64,000 nt of DNA from positions 23,207,967 through 23,271,966 of the forward strand of contig NC_091022.1 of the NCBI RefSeq assembly GCF_041296385.1, written 5' to 3'. Within the stretch, counting starts at the first letter, position 1. Every line of letters begins with the position of its first letter. This document shows, in pieces, positions 23,625-35,170 of the stretch. Source of the DNA: Aphelocoma coerulescens (Eukaryota > Chordata > Aves > Passeriformes > Corvidae). Made by a program: the position numbers and the translations under genes. The notes beneath the pieces were generated by a model. It was given only the letters and a program-made list of their open reading frames with translations, was not told the DNA's origin and made no database searches.

Positions 23625-23860
23625 CTGTAAATACTGGCAGTGTGGCGGGGAGGTTGAGCGGTTTATGGCTCAAGGTCAGGCCCGTGAATCATAAAAAGGT
23701 GTCGGAAGGAGCATTAACTCCTAGCCTTCACTTGGTCTCTGTGTGGTTTCAGGCGGGGCCCCGAAGGCAGTGATTAAAGGGTGCACCTTCCCCTTTCAGT
23801 TTTACGGTAAAAGGAAAGCAGTAAATTAGAAGCCCACAGGCTGGGGCAGGCCAGGTCCCG
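23625..23860. promoter_or_regulatory. Candidate block with NR5A/ESRR-type site
   Basis: TCAAGGTCA at 23670-23678 is an exact extended nuclear-receptor half-site of the NR5A/ESRR type. Around it are GCGGTTTATGG, GAATCATAAAAAGG, AGCATTAACTCC, CAGTGATTAAAGG and CAGTAAATTAG words, with several CpGs kept. Confidence 0.45.
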
Positions 23861-24104
23861 CCAGCACAACAGCTAAGCAAGTACCTGCCGTGCACCCCGA
23901 GACTCCGCCGCTGGCTCTGCACACCCCCCCCGGCACAGCCCTCACACAGCTCCTTCCCATGGCAGTCGCTTTCCGAGGAGCAGCGTCCGGCCATGTGGTG
24001 GTCATGGCAGGGACATCTCTCCATCCTTGCCCAGCAACAGTTTGGGGTGGCCGGGGGTGTTCAGCCCCGCTCACCCCATAGAACAGCAGTGCCTCTTGCT
24101 CTGC

Positions 24105-24245
24105 ACCTTTTTATGACTCCAGCTGTAATTAACTCCAGTAATAAATTTTTTAAAATCCAAATAGATATAATTAACATTTAATGCCCCTGTTTTCTTGTGA
24201 ATTGTCAGGACTATTAAGAACGGAGTATTGATTGAAGAGGCAGAT
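24105..24245. promoter_or_regulatory. Candidate regulatory block (24.2 kb)
   Basis: A 130-bp AT-rich island: GCTGTAATTAACTCC, AGTAATAAATTTTTTAAAATCC, ATATAATTAACATTTAATGCC, GAGTATTGATTG. Two TAATTAA cores about 50 bp apart. Sharp borders. Confidence 0.46.
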
Positions 24246-25741
24246 GTTTCTGCTTCTGAGGTGGGACTGCTGAGACAGAGGCAGAGAGCCCTGATAAAAT
24301 GGTCGGGTCCTGTCCCACATCTGGACTTCAGGACAGTGAGTTGGGGCTGGGGAGAGTTGGGGCAATGTCCAGCACTGCAGGGCTGACCCTGGCCCAGGGA
24401 AGCAGGGAGGAAGGGATGGACAGTTCTCATATTTTTCCCCACCACTCAGTTATAGGAAGCCTCCAGCGCTGTGGCCTTTTTTGAGCACTCAGTCATGGGG
24501 CATTGCTGCCAGCATATGCTCTAAACTCACCATCTCCTGGAGAAGGGCTTTCAGGAACAGAGGTGTGAACACACCCTGTTCCATTCTCGTCCTACATCCT
24601 GCAGCTGACCCAGTTTGCAGCTGCCCTGGCACCCTGGCTCGTCACCACCACCATCTGCCATGAGACACAGGAAACAGCACCTTCCCTGAGCTGCTGCTGC
24701 TGCAGCCAGTCCTGATAACGCACCGTACGAAGGGCTGGGCCACTGCCAGACTCATTTCTCCCAGCTCCTGTCAGGGCTAGTGCACATCTGCCCCAGGAAC
24801 ACTGCAGGTACTGCAGCCCTTCTGGCCCTGGTTTCCAGTGGGAAGGCTGGGGCTGGGCAGAATGGAGAATGCAGTAACATGCTGTGCCCCTGTCCCTGGG
24901 CTGGATTGAGCATTAGATGTGTCTGAGGAGGGGAGGAAGGGAACTTTGCAGGGTGCCAGGAGAGAAAATACTTCTCCTTTCCCTTAAAAAAATGTGCTTT
25001 TTCCCCTGGGGAATGGCACTGCGGAGCCCTGGAATTGACGCAGCTGCCAGAGGTGATGGATGGCGCCAGCTGATGGAGCAAAACGGGTCAGCAGAGCAGA
25101 AACCAGCAGGCACAAAGAGGGAGCATCCCTGCTAACCAAGGCAGGCGGTGACACCCTGTGCCGGGGCTGGGCCCACAACAGCCCCCTCTGTGTTGGGCTG
25201 GAGAGCCGGCACAGCTGGAGTACCTGGGGTGCCGTCCTGCGATGCCCCCGGCTTCACCCCGACTGCACCCGCCAACAAGAAGGGCCTTTCTTCATCTCCA
25301 CACAAGCCCTGATTGTTCAGATGCTTCCCCTGCCACTGCCTTGTGCTTCTGCCCTTCCCAGAGACAGTTCTGGGAGGAAATGGAGGATTTGCAACATCTG
25401 CATGACCAGAGCTGCCGGGACTTCAGAGTTTCAAAAGGAGCTGAGACTCCCCATGTGAGTCCAGACCAGTTTGTCTTGGTCCCCTCAGCAGCTCCAGACC
25501 AGGACATCTCAGTTCTCTCAGCAGCTGTGCTGTGTGGCTGTGCAAGCCCACAACCCACCCTATCTCAGTTTCCCCACCAGTGGCTGAAGTCTGCTTCACC
25601 TTTGCAGATGTGCAGCAAAGACTGCATGCATACATTTGAGCCAAGGCACCTCCAAATATTGGGGAGCTGCAGTGCCAACTTCCCAGGGCAGTTGTGCTGC
25701 CAGGTCCTCTGCCTTCCCTCCTGGGCACACAGGACTGTGCT

Positions 25742-25790
25742 GGCCATCTCACAGATGAGAAGGGGGAAACTGAAATGGGGAAGCCTGGGC
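25742..25790 (-). mobile_element. Possible MIR SINE fragment
   Basis: CATCTCACAGATGAG...GGGGAAACTGAAA resembles the reverse of the MIR segment around 'TCAGTTTCCTCATCTGTAAAATG'. Only about 40 bp align by eye. A plus-oriented CTCAGTTTCCCCA nearby at 25564-25576 may be an unrelated match. Confidence 0.33.
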
Positions 25791-26768
25791 ATTGTGAGTC
25801 TTGGAGGACCCTCCAAGAAGGGATCTGGCCACCTTTTGAGGCTGGTGGGAGGAACTGAGTTTTTGTAAATGGTGGAGGCAGTGGTTGCAGACAGAAATCC
25901 AAAGACAAGGCAGCTGTGTAAAATCAGCCCAAACATCACTGAAACTTGTGTGCAGTCTCTGTTTCTTCTGAGAGACATATAGAGAGCCTCTGGTCAGGGG
26001 ATGGGACAGCAGCTTGCAGTGATGCCAAGGGGATGCTGGCACTTGTGCTGTGACTGGGGCTTACAGACACCCTCTCCAGCCCAGAAGCTCCTTGGTCTGC
26101 CAGCAGGAAATGTCTTCTCCCCAAACATTGTCCCCATCAGCCACCCATGGGAGAGCAGGTTATGTCCCCCTCAAGCATGGGTGTGTGGGTAGGATCAGGA
26201 GGAGATCTGAATGAAGGCGGGCCACATTAAGTTGTAGAAAGTAAGAGCTCTTTGGAAGGCTGGAGGAAAACAGGATGCAGTGAGCCCCAAGCTTGAGACT
26301 CAGGACTGCAGGATGCTCCCTATCTCTTGTGGGGTCAACAGGACCTTTACTTTCCTTTCACCCAAGCCCAAGGAGGAGAAAAAGCTCCTGCTTCAGCTGG
26401 GAAGCCATACTTTTTGTTCAGATCCCCTTGGACAGAGGCTCAAAATGTCCTCCAGGGATGCAGAGCTACATTGTCCCTCCTGCTGCTTGGGGATACTGAG
26501 CAGGTCTCCCCAAGATGCGTGTCAGAAACGAGCCCAGGTGTCCCGGCTCTGATCCCATTCTCTGTCTCCAGCTGAGGAATGTATCTTAGCTGAAGCTGCT
26601 AGGCTGAGGGATGTATCTCTGGAAGGATCTGAACCCTGAACTGTCATCTTTGCTCTCCAGCAAACCCAGCTGCTGAGTCCCTGTGCAGCATCAACTGCTG
26701 CTCCAGGAGATGTGAGGAGGAGGAGGAGTGCAGGAAAGGGGCTCAGCTTCAAATCGATTCTGAGCACT

Positions 26769-26789
26769 GTGATAAGAATCTCTTATCAC
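26769..26789. promoter_or_regulatory. Perfect inverted GATA repeat
   Basis: GTGATAAGA (26769-26777) and its exact reverse complement TCTTATCAC (26781-26789) are separated by 3 bases. Each arm contains an AGATAA/TTATCT-type GATA site with flanks, facing each other. This suggests a dimeric GATA-type site, or a small hairpin in RNA. Confidence 0.5.
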
Positions 26790-27489
26790 CCTTGTCATTG
26801 TAAGGGCTGGGACCGAAATGCTGGGCTGAGTACAGTCAGATTTTTGCAGACCAGAGGTGAGGAGGAGACAGGGCACAGCAGGGAGCAGTTTTGGCTCTGG
26901 AATGAATTCCCCGGGCTTTGAGAACCTGCTTGCGTTCCAGTGACACTCTAAACCAGCTTTCTTTTCCCAGCCTTAGGGCTGCCCCCAGCTCCTTTCTCCA
27001 GCTCTTTCCAAAGAAGAGGAGCTCCTGGTGACACAGATGAAATGCAGTGAAGGAATGGGTCCAGCACATCCAGACCATGCATGGTGGTCAGGGGCACACA
27101 GAAGAGTAGTCCTGGGGGCTGAATATTGCCAGGAGACCAAGAGTGAAAGGAAGAACTGGGAAATTCATGCTCCCACGCCTGCAGCATCCTCCAGCCTCTT
27201 CCCACCTTCCCCTGATCTGGGCTCATCTCCATCCTTTTAGGGGGTGCAGCATAGGAACAAGACAGGTGCCCAGGAGCCAGTGGAGCTGGCAGGGATGTAG
27301 CAGGGCTTTCCAGGCCTTTGGGAATTCCCTCTGTTCCCATTGCTGTCGAAAAGCAATGGGTAAGGAAAAAGGAGCTGCTAAGGTTATGTACTCCAGGTGG
27401 TATTAGACAACGTAGTGATAGCACAGAGTAGCCTCAGCTGTAAGAGGCTCTCCAGGTGCCCTGCTGTATGTTTTGCCTTTAGCCCCTCA

Positions 27490-27625
27490 CGCTTCTTCCC
27501 TGCGTTTATTAACAACTGTTGATTGGGATTCCAAGGTCATCAAGCCTTGCAGAGGTACAGATAAAATCTAAGTCTGCTCCAGTCCTCTTCATCTCTGGCC
27601 CCACCAATCCCCCTGTCTATCTACA
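27490..27625. promoter_or_regulatory. Small candidate block (27.5 kb)
   Basis: GCGTTTATTAACAACTGTTG, GATTGGGATTCCAAGGTCATC and CAGATAAAATC form a short island with a CCAAGGTCA nuclear-receptor-type half-site at 27531-27539. It is the only block of note between 25 and 30 kb. Confidence 0.35.
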
Positions 27626-27629
27626 ATCT

Positions 27630-30100
27630 CTCTCCCCTTGCTAAGCTTTCCTCTGTCAGACAAGCCCCAGAAAGTTAAACAGCAGCAAGGCCACTGCTCT
27701 GTCCTCCTCCAACAACTGTGCAGCTGGGGGATCTGTCATCTTTCCACCCTGTCACCCTGTTCTCCTTTGCAGTGGCTGTGTGGGATGCCCTAATGCCTGG
27801 TGGGGATGGCCAGGGAGGGACCTCAGTACTGAGGAGGGCAACACTGTTCCAAAAGGCTTGCTGAGGGTCTGCAGTTGCCTGGGAGGTTTTGCTGCTGGCT
27901 CCACACTACTCACGTCAAAATAAACCTGCTTGAAAGACCCCATGAGCCCCCTGCACATGGGTGCCCTGCTGTTGGGAGCTCCTGGCCACTGTGAGGTGCC
28001 CCAGTGCATGGCAGAGCTGGGGACTTGCACACCAGGGGTTTTGTTGGGCCCAATAGTTGTTGTGCTGGAGAGGACGACTCTGAGCTATGGACTGTTTTTT
28101 CCTATCATGAACCAGATCCAGGTTTCATGGCTGCTTAGTGGTCAGGGAACTGGCCCACCACTCTCAAGAGACAGCTTAGGACTTGCACATTTAATTCCAG
28201 GAGGAACAGTGTCAGGTCGAGAGAAATTGGCCCCACCAGAGGATTTATTAATTTCTCCTTCCCTCTGCCTCCTCACAGGGGCTGTGCTGAGATCCTCTGC
28301 CTCAGAGTCATCTCGCTAAAGCCGAGGGGAGCTTAGTGCTTAAATGGTTTTCGTGCCACAGCGGAGTTTAGTGCTTGTCAACAAGTCTGAGGTCTTGCCG
28401 AAAAGCCTTGACAAAACACCAGCAGGGAGACGAGGAGAGCAGGCACCAGTGCTGGGAAGGGGAGAGCACATGAGCCAAATCTCCAAAGCACCTGCATATG
28501 TGGGAACATCACATACCCAGCTCCACATATCCCCACTAGCAAATTTGGCTGCCCCACACTCCAGCAAGAATTGTATTTGGCCCAGCTCTTAAGTTTAAAC
28601 TTCATGGAAAAACCTTCATTAAACCTCACTAATGTGGAAAAGCAGAGCTGGCCTGTGGTTTTCAAGCCCTTGCTTTTGTAGGCTCTTGCAGAAATTGATG
28701 TACACTTACATTTTGTGTGCTGTATTCACTGGGATGCTTTTCCTGCCGAGGCGAGCCTGGAGCTGGTGGGGCTGAACACTGTTGCAGTAACGTGCTGGCT
28801 CTGCAGATGGGGATAGCAGAGCTCAGAAACTAAACCCGGCTCCAGATGCCACTGAAAAAGCTTGCCCTGCCTGGGGAGGACAAGGAAGACACCCTCACCT
28901 CCTCAGGCACCCCAGCTTGCCCTGCTTGGAGGAGAAAACCTTAAAGTAATTTTCTTTCCTTTTGGGGAGCTGGATTTCCTGGCTATGAATTAGTTTGAGC
29001 ATGGGATATAGCTCAGTTCAAGCTCTGGGACCCAGATCTGGCACGGTGCGGATCTGGGAGGCACATGGCACAGGAGAGCTGGCAGTGCCAAGGTCTGGAG
29101 GCCACTCATTCTCTGGACTTCTGGGAAGCCACCCCACACCTTGGTGGCAACACGAGGAGCAAGGAAGCACAGGTAGCAGGGCAGGCTGTCCCCACCATGG
29201 GAATGCTGCAGCAATAGCAGCCCCCGAGCCACCTGCTCCTATGGGATCTCTGGCTGCTGGTGGGTCACCCAAGTCAAACGTCTGAGCAGGATTTGGAGGA
29301 GAGCTGGGTAGCTTTATGGGCAGTAATAGTATTTACAGCCCTGCTGGCTGAGGTGTTGATCCAGGGGGAAGGGAGACCCCTCCCAAGCAAAAACAAAATT
29401 GCAACAGTATCTGGCCTCCAGCCTTCCCAAAGGCAGGACTGGCCCCATCCTTTTATTGAAGCATGCTTGATGGACCAATGCCCCATGAACCCGTGGGTCG
29501 ATCCCACCTGGCACAGTGAGCATTCCTGTGCTGGTGAGATCCTCACCTGGTGTAAACTCACACTTCTCCATGGATTAAGCCCTTCATTTTCATGGGAAGT
29601 GTCAAAGATTTCCTTTCCTCCCCCAACTCCATGGCTTCGCCCTGACATCCACAGTGGCTGCCTTCCTTGGCAGCTCCCCTTCCTGATGGGCAGGGATGGC
29701 AGGCAGGTCTGTGCACACCCCACACTGTTTTCCCATCACCTGCCATAGGGCCCGTATGTTTTCATTTAGCCAACATAGGGGAAAGCTGTAAAACATATGT
29801 CTGCTTCCCAAGGAAAGGGAAAAAAATTACTCCAACAGCTTGGTCCAGTTAACAGCTTGGGCTCTTGACTCTGCAGTTGGCTTTGCAGGGACTTTGTTGC
29901 ATGCTCCACATTAGCTGGCCCCTGTCTCTGGCTGCGCCAAGGTGTGCATCTGTGGGAAGGGATATTTGGGGGCAAGGATGCTTGTGGGGAGAAGGATACC
30001 CCCAGGATCTTGGGGAGCATGGTGAGGCTGTGCTGCCCCTTGAGAGCAGGCAGGCAGGAGCATTTCCACCCCACCCTTTGTGGGCTCCTCCCAGCACAGC
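27630..30100. other. Filler sequence, no gene seen
   Basis: Mostly CA/TG-rich. A short GAGGATTTATTAATTTCTCC core at 28238-28257 is the only AT-rich point. Open frames up to 162 codons (29260-29748 plus, 29274-29723 minus) mirror each other on opposite strands. Confidence 0.5.
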
Positions 30101-30104
30101 TCCC

Positions 30105-30315
30105 CATCCATCCCATACATTTACCTAACGCTAATGAGACGTATTGATTGGAATGATGGGATTTGTAAAGGTCGCAGGGTTAAAGTACATAAAACCAGCC
30201 TTTCTGGAGCTGCAATATCAGGGCCGATGGGTCTGGTGGGAGAGATTAAAGGCCTCGTGCTGCAAGAATGGAGAGAGCTGACAGCAATTACATTTCAGAT
30301 GTGTGCATAGTTATA
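30105..30315. promoter_or_regulatory. Candidate regulatory block (30.2 kb)
   Basis: ACGCTAATGAGACG, GTATTGATTGG, GGGTTAAAGTACATAAAACC, GAGATTAAAGG and GACAGCAATTACATTTC, with CpGs retained at several points (ACGCT, GACGT, GTCGC, GCCGA, CTCGT). Good candidate by the mix of TAAT-type cores and preserved CpG. Confidence 0.45.
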
Positions 30316-30319
30316 ACCC

Positions 30320-31735
30320 CCCCCCTCCTTGCCCGTGGACAGGCAACCACGTCCCCACCACTACAGAGCAGGTCTCCAACATCCCCCATCTCCCTTTCAA
30401 AAGCAAGATTTCAACAGAGCAAATCCAGGAATGAAAGAATGAAAGAAAAGGTGAAAGGGAGGGAGAAAGAAAGACTGAAGGCCCCATTGGAGAGGTCATG
30501 CCCAGCCCTGTCCCTCTGGTTTGTGCCCCTGTTTTGGGATTCCCAGCTGAGCTGTTGTGCAATTACGGTGTACTAAAGGTAGCAGAATGTGACCTCTGAA
30601 AACACTGTGGTCTCTTTTGTTAGGGCAGGACTCCCACTACTGGTAATGAGATCATCTGGCAGGTCATTAGAGATCTCTGTCCCCTGGAAAGGTTCTTGCT
30701 CAAGGGCTGGAGGAGTCCGGACCTCCAGAAGCACAAATATAGTTGGCTGGAGGTTTGTCCCAGATCAGGGTTAACAGGTCTTGGAGCAAAAGACAAATAA
30801 ATCTGGACATCCCTTTTTCTAGAGGTGATTCTCAGCCACATGGGAGACACACAGGAGCTCTGTCTCTTGTGTTCTGCTCTGGGATGTGCCCATAGAAGTT
30901 AAAGCCTCAGAGCCAGCCCAGGTCTGGTGGAGCCATCTTACTCCATCATCCCTCCTTGCAGGCCCCTCTCTACACCACATGTTTGTTTCTTGAGCCAAAA
31001 CAGAGAGGAGCACTGCCAGGAGAGTTGTACCACCTGAAGGTGGTGTGCTTTTAACATCACAGGTTCCTGCAGTGGTTATGATGTGCAGGGGAGTAAAATG
31101 TGCCTCGGGGTCTTTCCTGGGTCTCCAGAGGAAACACATAGAGACACAAGCTAGGCTAAGGGATGTGCTGTGTTAAGGATCAGTGTTGACAATATCACTA
31201 CACACAGAAACAGCTGAATTATCTCCATGAGTGACCTTCATTAGCCCAGCCCCAGACAGGAGGAAGCTCAGCTCAGGGACCTTTCAGCCCCAGCTCATCT
31301 TGACTTCACATCACCCAGTGTTCCTCTCACAGCGGGATTAACACCAGAGACACCTGGGACTCAGGAAGCTTGGCTCCATCTGGCATCGAACCAAGCCAAG
31401 AACATGAGCTGGGGCTGCCTTCCCCCAGGGATGAATCCTAGAAAGGAAAAGAAGCCTTTTATCATGCAAGGAAAAGGCACATTGCTCTCTGGTAATTGTA
31501 GCTGTGTCAGGCTCACAGCCTTTGCCTGGTGCCAAGGCAGGTCTTAGCATGTGATGTGAAGAACCAGTGATCTTCAAAACTCCTGCAGGGCACTTCTGCA
31601 CAGCAGCATTCCCCTGCTGCCCATCCATACATACATACTGGAGATTTAAATCCTCCCCCGGAGCCCTGCCAAAAGGACTGCCCTGGGAAGCAGGGGCTTC
31701 CCCAGTGCTGCAGCTCATCACCAGGCACTCACCCA
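30320..31735. other. Filler sequence, no gene seen
   Basis: A C9 run at 30318-30326, and purine-rich sequence at 30425-30480. No gene or repeat family recognised. Confidence 0.5.
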
Positions 31736-31737
31736 TA

Positions 31738-32045
31738 CAGCTTTATTTATCCCTCCTGCGAGCTCTCTTTCTCTCTCAGATGGTAATGAGTGGTTTGCAC
31801 TGGGAACTAAATGAAGTTGATTGCCCACTGGTGTCTGCCATTAGTGGTAATTAGTTAAAACATCAGAGTATAAACAGTAAATTGGCTCTAATAATTAATA
31901 CTAGCACTCAAGCATATGAGAGACACAGAGACTGGGAGAGAATCAGCGGCAAGCTTATAAAATCAGCTGGGGCTGCTTTAATTAAAAAAGAAGGAATGTA
32001 AGTAACACAGTATTGGAAAAAGGACAAAAGTCATCAGGATCTTGC
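31738..32045. promoter_or_regulatory. Strong candidate regulatory block (31.9 kb)
   Basis: TAATTAGTTA at 31848-31857, TAATTAATA at 31892-31900 and the palindrome TTTAATTAAA at 31977-31986 sit with GGTAATGAG, CTTTATTTATCC and CCATTAGTGG. This is among the densest homeodomain-type clusters in the window. Enhancer role inferred. Confidence 0.52.
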
Positions 32046-32049
32046 TCGT

Positions 32050-32815
32050 TAGGAGTGCGGTCGTGTCTCCTCTGGAGTGCAGCAGGGCTAAGGACTCACC
32101 TCAAGCCTAGGTACCTGCCTGTGCAAGATGCAGAGCCCATGGTGCAGAGGCTGCTGTATCCCTGAGATGCTGGGATGCCACTTTGGGGATGAGTTTTAGC
32201 CTAGTTGCCAGTAACCTGGGGCAATAGGGAGGACTGAAACATGTGAATCTGCTCCTACGGATGTGAGGATGAGGCAGACAGGTGAGATAATCCCATGGGA
32301 TTTTTCAGGGGAGATCTGCTTGGATTAGAGGGGCTGGTTTATTCAGGCACCATCCTCTTCTCTTTCCTTCAGTGACAGATTTGGCCTGAGGTGCCCTTTG
32401 AGGAACAAGGTGTGGATAGGTCCTGCTAGGGAGGGCTGGGTTTACTCTTAGAATATTTTTTTTTTCCCCACAGATTTTGCCAACTTGCATCCTGCACCTT
32501 CTTCCAGCCCCCTTCTTTGCCCTTGTACACCTTCCCCTTGCTGTGGGAAGGCAGGGGCTTCTCATAGCTCTCCTTAGGCAGAAACACCTTTGCCCCTGAG
32601 TGCCTTCAACATTTGATCTTAACAAAAAAAAGCCCAACAAGACCCCAGCATAAAGCAGTGGTACTGGTGGTGCTGGGGTGATGCTGAGCACTTGGGGCTC
32701 CTGGTGAGGGGATACAATGTGGCCCTCCCTGCGAAGGCAGGCGAGCTGGCCATGCCCATCACAGCCCCTGGCTTGGGCAGAGGTGGCGGAGCAGCGTTTG
32801 GGGAGGAGGGGCAGG
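32050..32815. other. Filler sequence, no gene seen
   Basis: No recognised gene. T9 and A8 runs near 32456-32465 and 32624-32631 are the only low-complexity parts. Confidence 0.5.
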
Positions 32816-32817
32816 CT

Positions 32818-33075
32818 GCATGTATATTGCTATTAATCATCCCCACGTACGTTAACCATGCTAATGTCCTAAGTGACAATAGCCCATCTCAGCTCATGAT
32901 TTAGGGTCTGTGAACGGAAGCTGGGCTCCTGGGAGTAAATGCGTGAATCCTCCGCTGGTACTAAACCTTCTAATAAATCTAACGCACACCAAAAAGCCCT
33001 GGGCACTAAATCCCAGAATCCGGTAATTGAAACCCTTACAGCTCTCAGAAAAAGGTAACTGGTGAGTGGAAGTGA
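32818..33075. promoter_or_regulatory. Strong candidate regulatory block (32.9 kb)
   Basis: TGCTATTAATCATCC, ACGTACGTTAACCATGCTAATG, CTTCTAATAAATCTAACG and CCGGTAATTGAAACC occur with repeatedly retained CpG (ACGTACG, GAACG, TGCGTG, TCCGC, AACGC, TCCGG). CpG retention in this A/T-leaning DNA makes it one of the better candidates for constraint. Confidence 0.5.
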
Positions 33076-33769
33076 GTGTATGTTTTTACAGAATATATAT
33101 CCTATCTGCACCTGATTATCTCCAGCAGAGACAAAGGAAACCTGGTGCCTCCTCATAAAGCACTTTGTTCCACAGACTTTAGATAATACCTTCGAAAATA
33201 AGAACCAAGCAGCCTCGTGCTGCAGGGGTTGATGCTGTGCTCTGCAGACATGAGTGTGCAGGAACAAGGAGCCGTGGCCCTTTGCTGGATCCCACTGCTG
33301 TCCCAGCTGTTGGCAAATACTGCTGGGAGTATGGGAGTGGCAAATGCCGCTGGGACTATGGAGCAGAACATCTGTCTGCTGCCCTGGACTGCCGTACCTT
33401 GGTATCACGCGGGTCATTGGGCTGGCACGCTTGGGGACAGTCACCAACCCAACCTGGTTCACATGTGCAGTAAGCTGTTAGTACTGGCAGAGGAACATTC
33501 CTGAACTGTTTTTGCCCTCCAAGTTGTAGGGGCAGAGGAAAAGGCAGGATGTTCTGTGGGGCTCAGCATCCCAGATGATGTGGGGTGGTGCAGGGTGGGT
33601 GAAGATTTTACCCCACTGGCTGGGTCTCCAGCGCAGGGAGCAGCTGGCCAAGCAGAAGCCCCTGTGCAGGTCTGATCCCACCTCTAAGAGCAGAGGCACA
33701 AGTATGTCCCTGTTGTGGCAGCAGTGAATTTGGCATCCCTCCCATGGCTGGTGTGTTTCTGATAGCCAG

Positions 33770-33915
33770 TGCTGAGACTGTTTATTGTTTTGTTTACTAG
33801 AGAAAAGATCACGTTGGTGTTTTATTCTGCTTTTAATCTCTGTTACAGACCACTCTGTAACACCTTGGCAGGGGACTTAATAAATATAGTCATTTGGATA
33901 ATGAATGGTGATGAT
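33770..33915. promoter_or_regulatory. Candidate block with perfect inverted repeat
   Basis: TGTTACAGA (33841-33849) and TCTGTAACA (33854-33862) are exact reverse complements around CCAC. CTTAATAAATATAGTC and GGATAATGAATGG follow. This could be a dimeric protein site. Confidence 0.42.
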
Positions 33916-33919
33916 ACAG

Positions 33920-34635
33920 GCGAGCTGGAGGGAGGGTGCAGAGGAGAGATGCTGCACCGGGCACCTGGTGGCGTTTGGAGGCAGGAGGATCATGTCCTCC
34001 TTGGATCAATCCTCCCCAAGGTCCCGCAGCCCCAGCTGGTGACTGGGACACAGGGGTTGCCCAGTGCTTTCCCAGTTCCGCATCCTTTGTTGTGTGAAGA
34101 GGGCTGAGAGTGGCAGGGATCAATGCAGACCCCAGTGTCCTGCCTGGCAGGAACCACAAGCCTGTCACCACTGGGGGCAGGGATGCCTTGTGCCCCTGAA
34201 CCCCGAGGAGCTGGGAGCTGTTTGTGCATGCTGCAGCACCATTTCATGCAGCACTTCTGTACAATGGCTTTCTGTGGGACATTCATCAGAAATGAGAGAA
34301 TTGGGACTTTTATTCACTCTCTCCCTACCTTTCACTTTACTGCTGCCTGACTGTGCATCTGTATTACTGTAGATCATTCTTGCAGCCCCTCTTGCCGTCT
34401 CCCACCCATCAGAATCCTGCATCCTTCTGGCCATGCCTCTGCATAACAGCGCAGCTGTTTCCGAGTGAGCCAGTGCTGGGCAGTGAGCAAATGAGCTGTG
34501 CTGGCTGCCCACCTGCATCTCCCATCCCGGAGCAGTGGCACTGTCCCCTTGGGACAAAAACAGCACTGCCATTGCCTCTCCCCTTCCTCCCCACCAAACC
34601 TGTGGGGAGCCTGAGCACCCTCATTTCTCAGGTCA
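33920..34635. other. Filler sequence, no gene seen
   Basis: GC-rich DNA without recognisable gene or repeat; overlapping frames on both strands. Confidence 0.5.
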
Positions 34636-34637
34636 CC

Positions 34638-35170
34638 GCTTGGCTAATGGTCTATTAATTTGTTCAATTGTCCCCTGTGAGGCAAACTCAATTTCTGGCC
34701 AGGATTCCTCCCTGGCTGTCGACACGGTGATGGATAGGACGAGTGGCTGTCACCGCCAGCCCCGGCGCCCACTTGGCACGCCGGGCACCCGCTCGGCTCT
34801 GCCTGCACCCTCGTGTGGCTCCAGCAGGACCAATCCGTCGCCTCACGCCCAAGGACCTGTCTCTGGCAATGAAAAATGACAGAAATATTTAAGGACAAAT
34901 AACGTTTACAAACCCAATTTAAAATTATTATGGAAGGCCTTGGCTGCAGATGGGCCCAAGCTGATTCGTGGTGGCAATCAAATCGAATTTCCTTATCGTT
35001 GTATTATTTTAGGGCGTTATCTGGGCCCATAATGCAGTTATAAATTCAATTTCATCTGCGAGCATTCATTGTTTACTGTCGCCTGTTTGCTGGGGAAAAT
35101 GTAAACACTTTGCAGCCCTCAGCTGCGAAATTAATTTCTGGCGGAAAACGGGAAAGAGGAAAAAAAGTGG
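34638..35170. promoter_or_regulatory. Strong candidate regulatory block (34.9 kb)
   Basis: A 500-bp composite. The left edge is AT-rich (GGTCTATTAATTTGTTCAAT). A CpG cluster occupies about 34718-34850. The right part is AT-rich: AATTTAAAATTATTATGG, CAAATCGAATTTCC, CGTTGTATTATTTTAGGGCG, GTTATAAATTCAATTTC. Forkhead-type sites face each other, TGTTTAC at 35070-35076 and GTAAACA at 35101-35107. One of the best enhancer candidates. Confidence 0.55.

Larger units (their letters stand above)
24250..27485. other. Filler sequence with possible MIR pieces, no gene seen
   Basis: The longest poor stretch. The 236-codon plus frame at 25158-25868 contains a possible MIR-derived segment and runs against 160-codon minus frames, so I do not call it. 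One perfect inverted repeat (26769-26789) is listed separately. Confidence 0.5.

Noticed and set aside
25158..25868. 236-codon plus-strand frame
   Set aside because: It contains a possible MIR segment, has no domain, and is opposed by 137-161-codon minus-strand frames.
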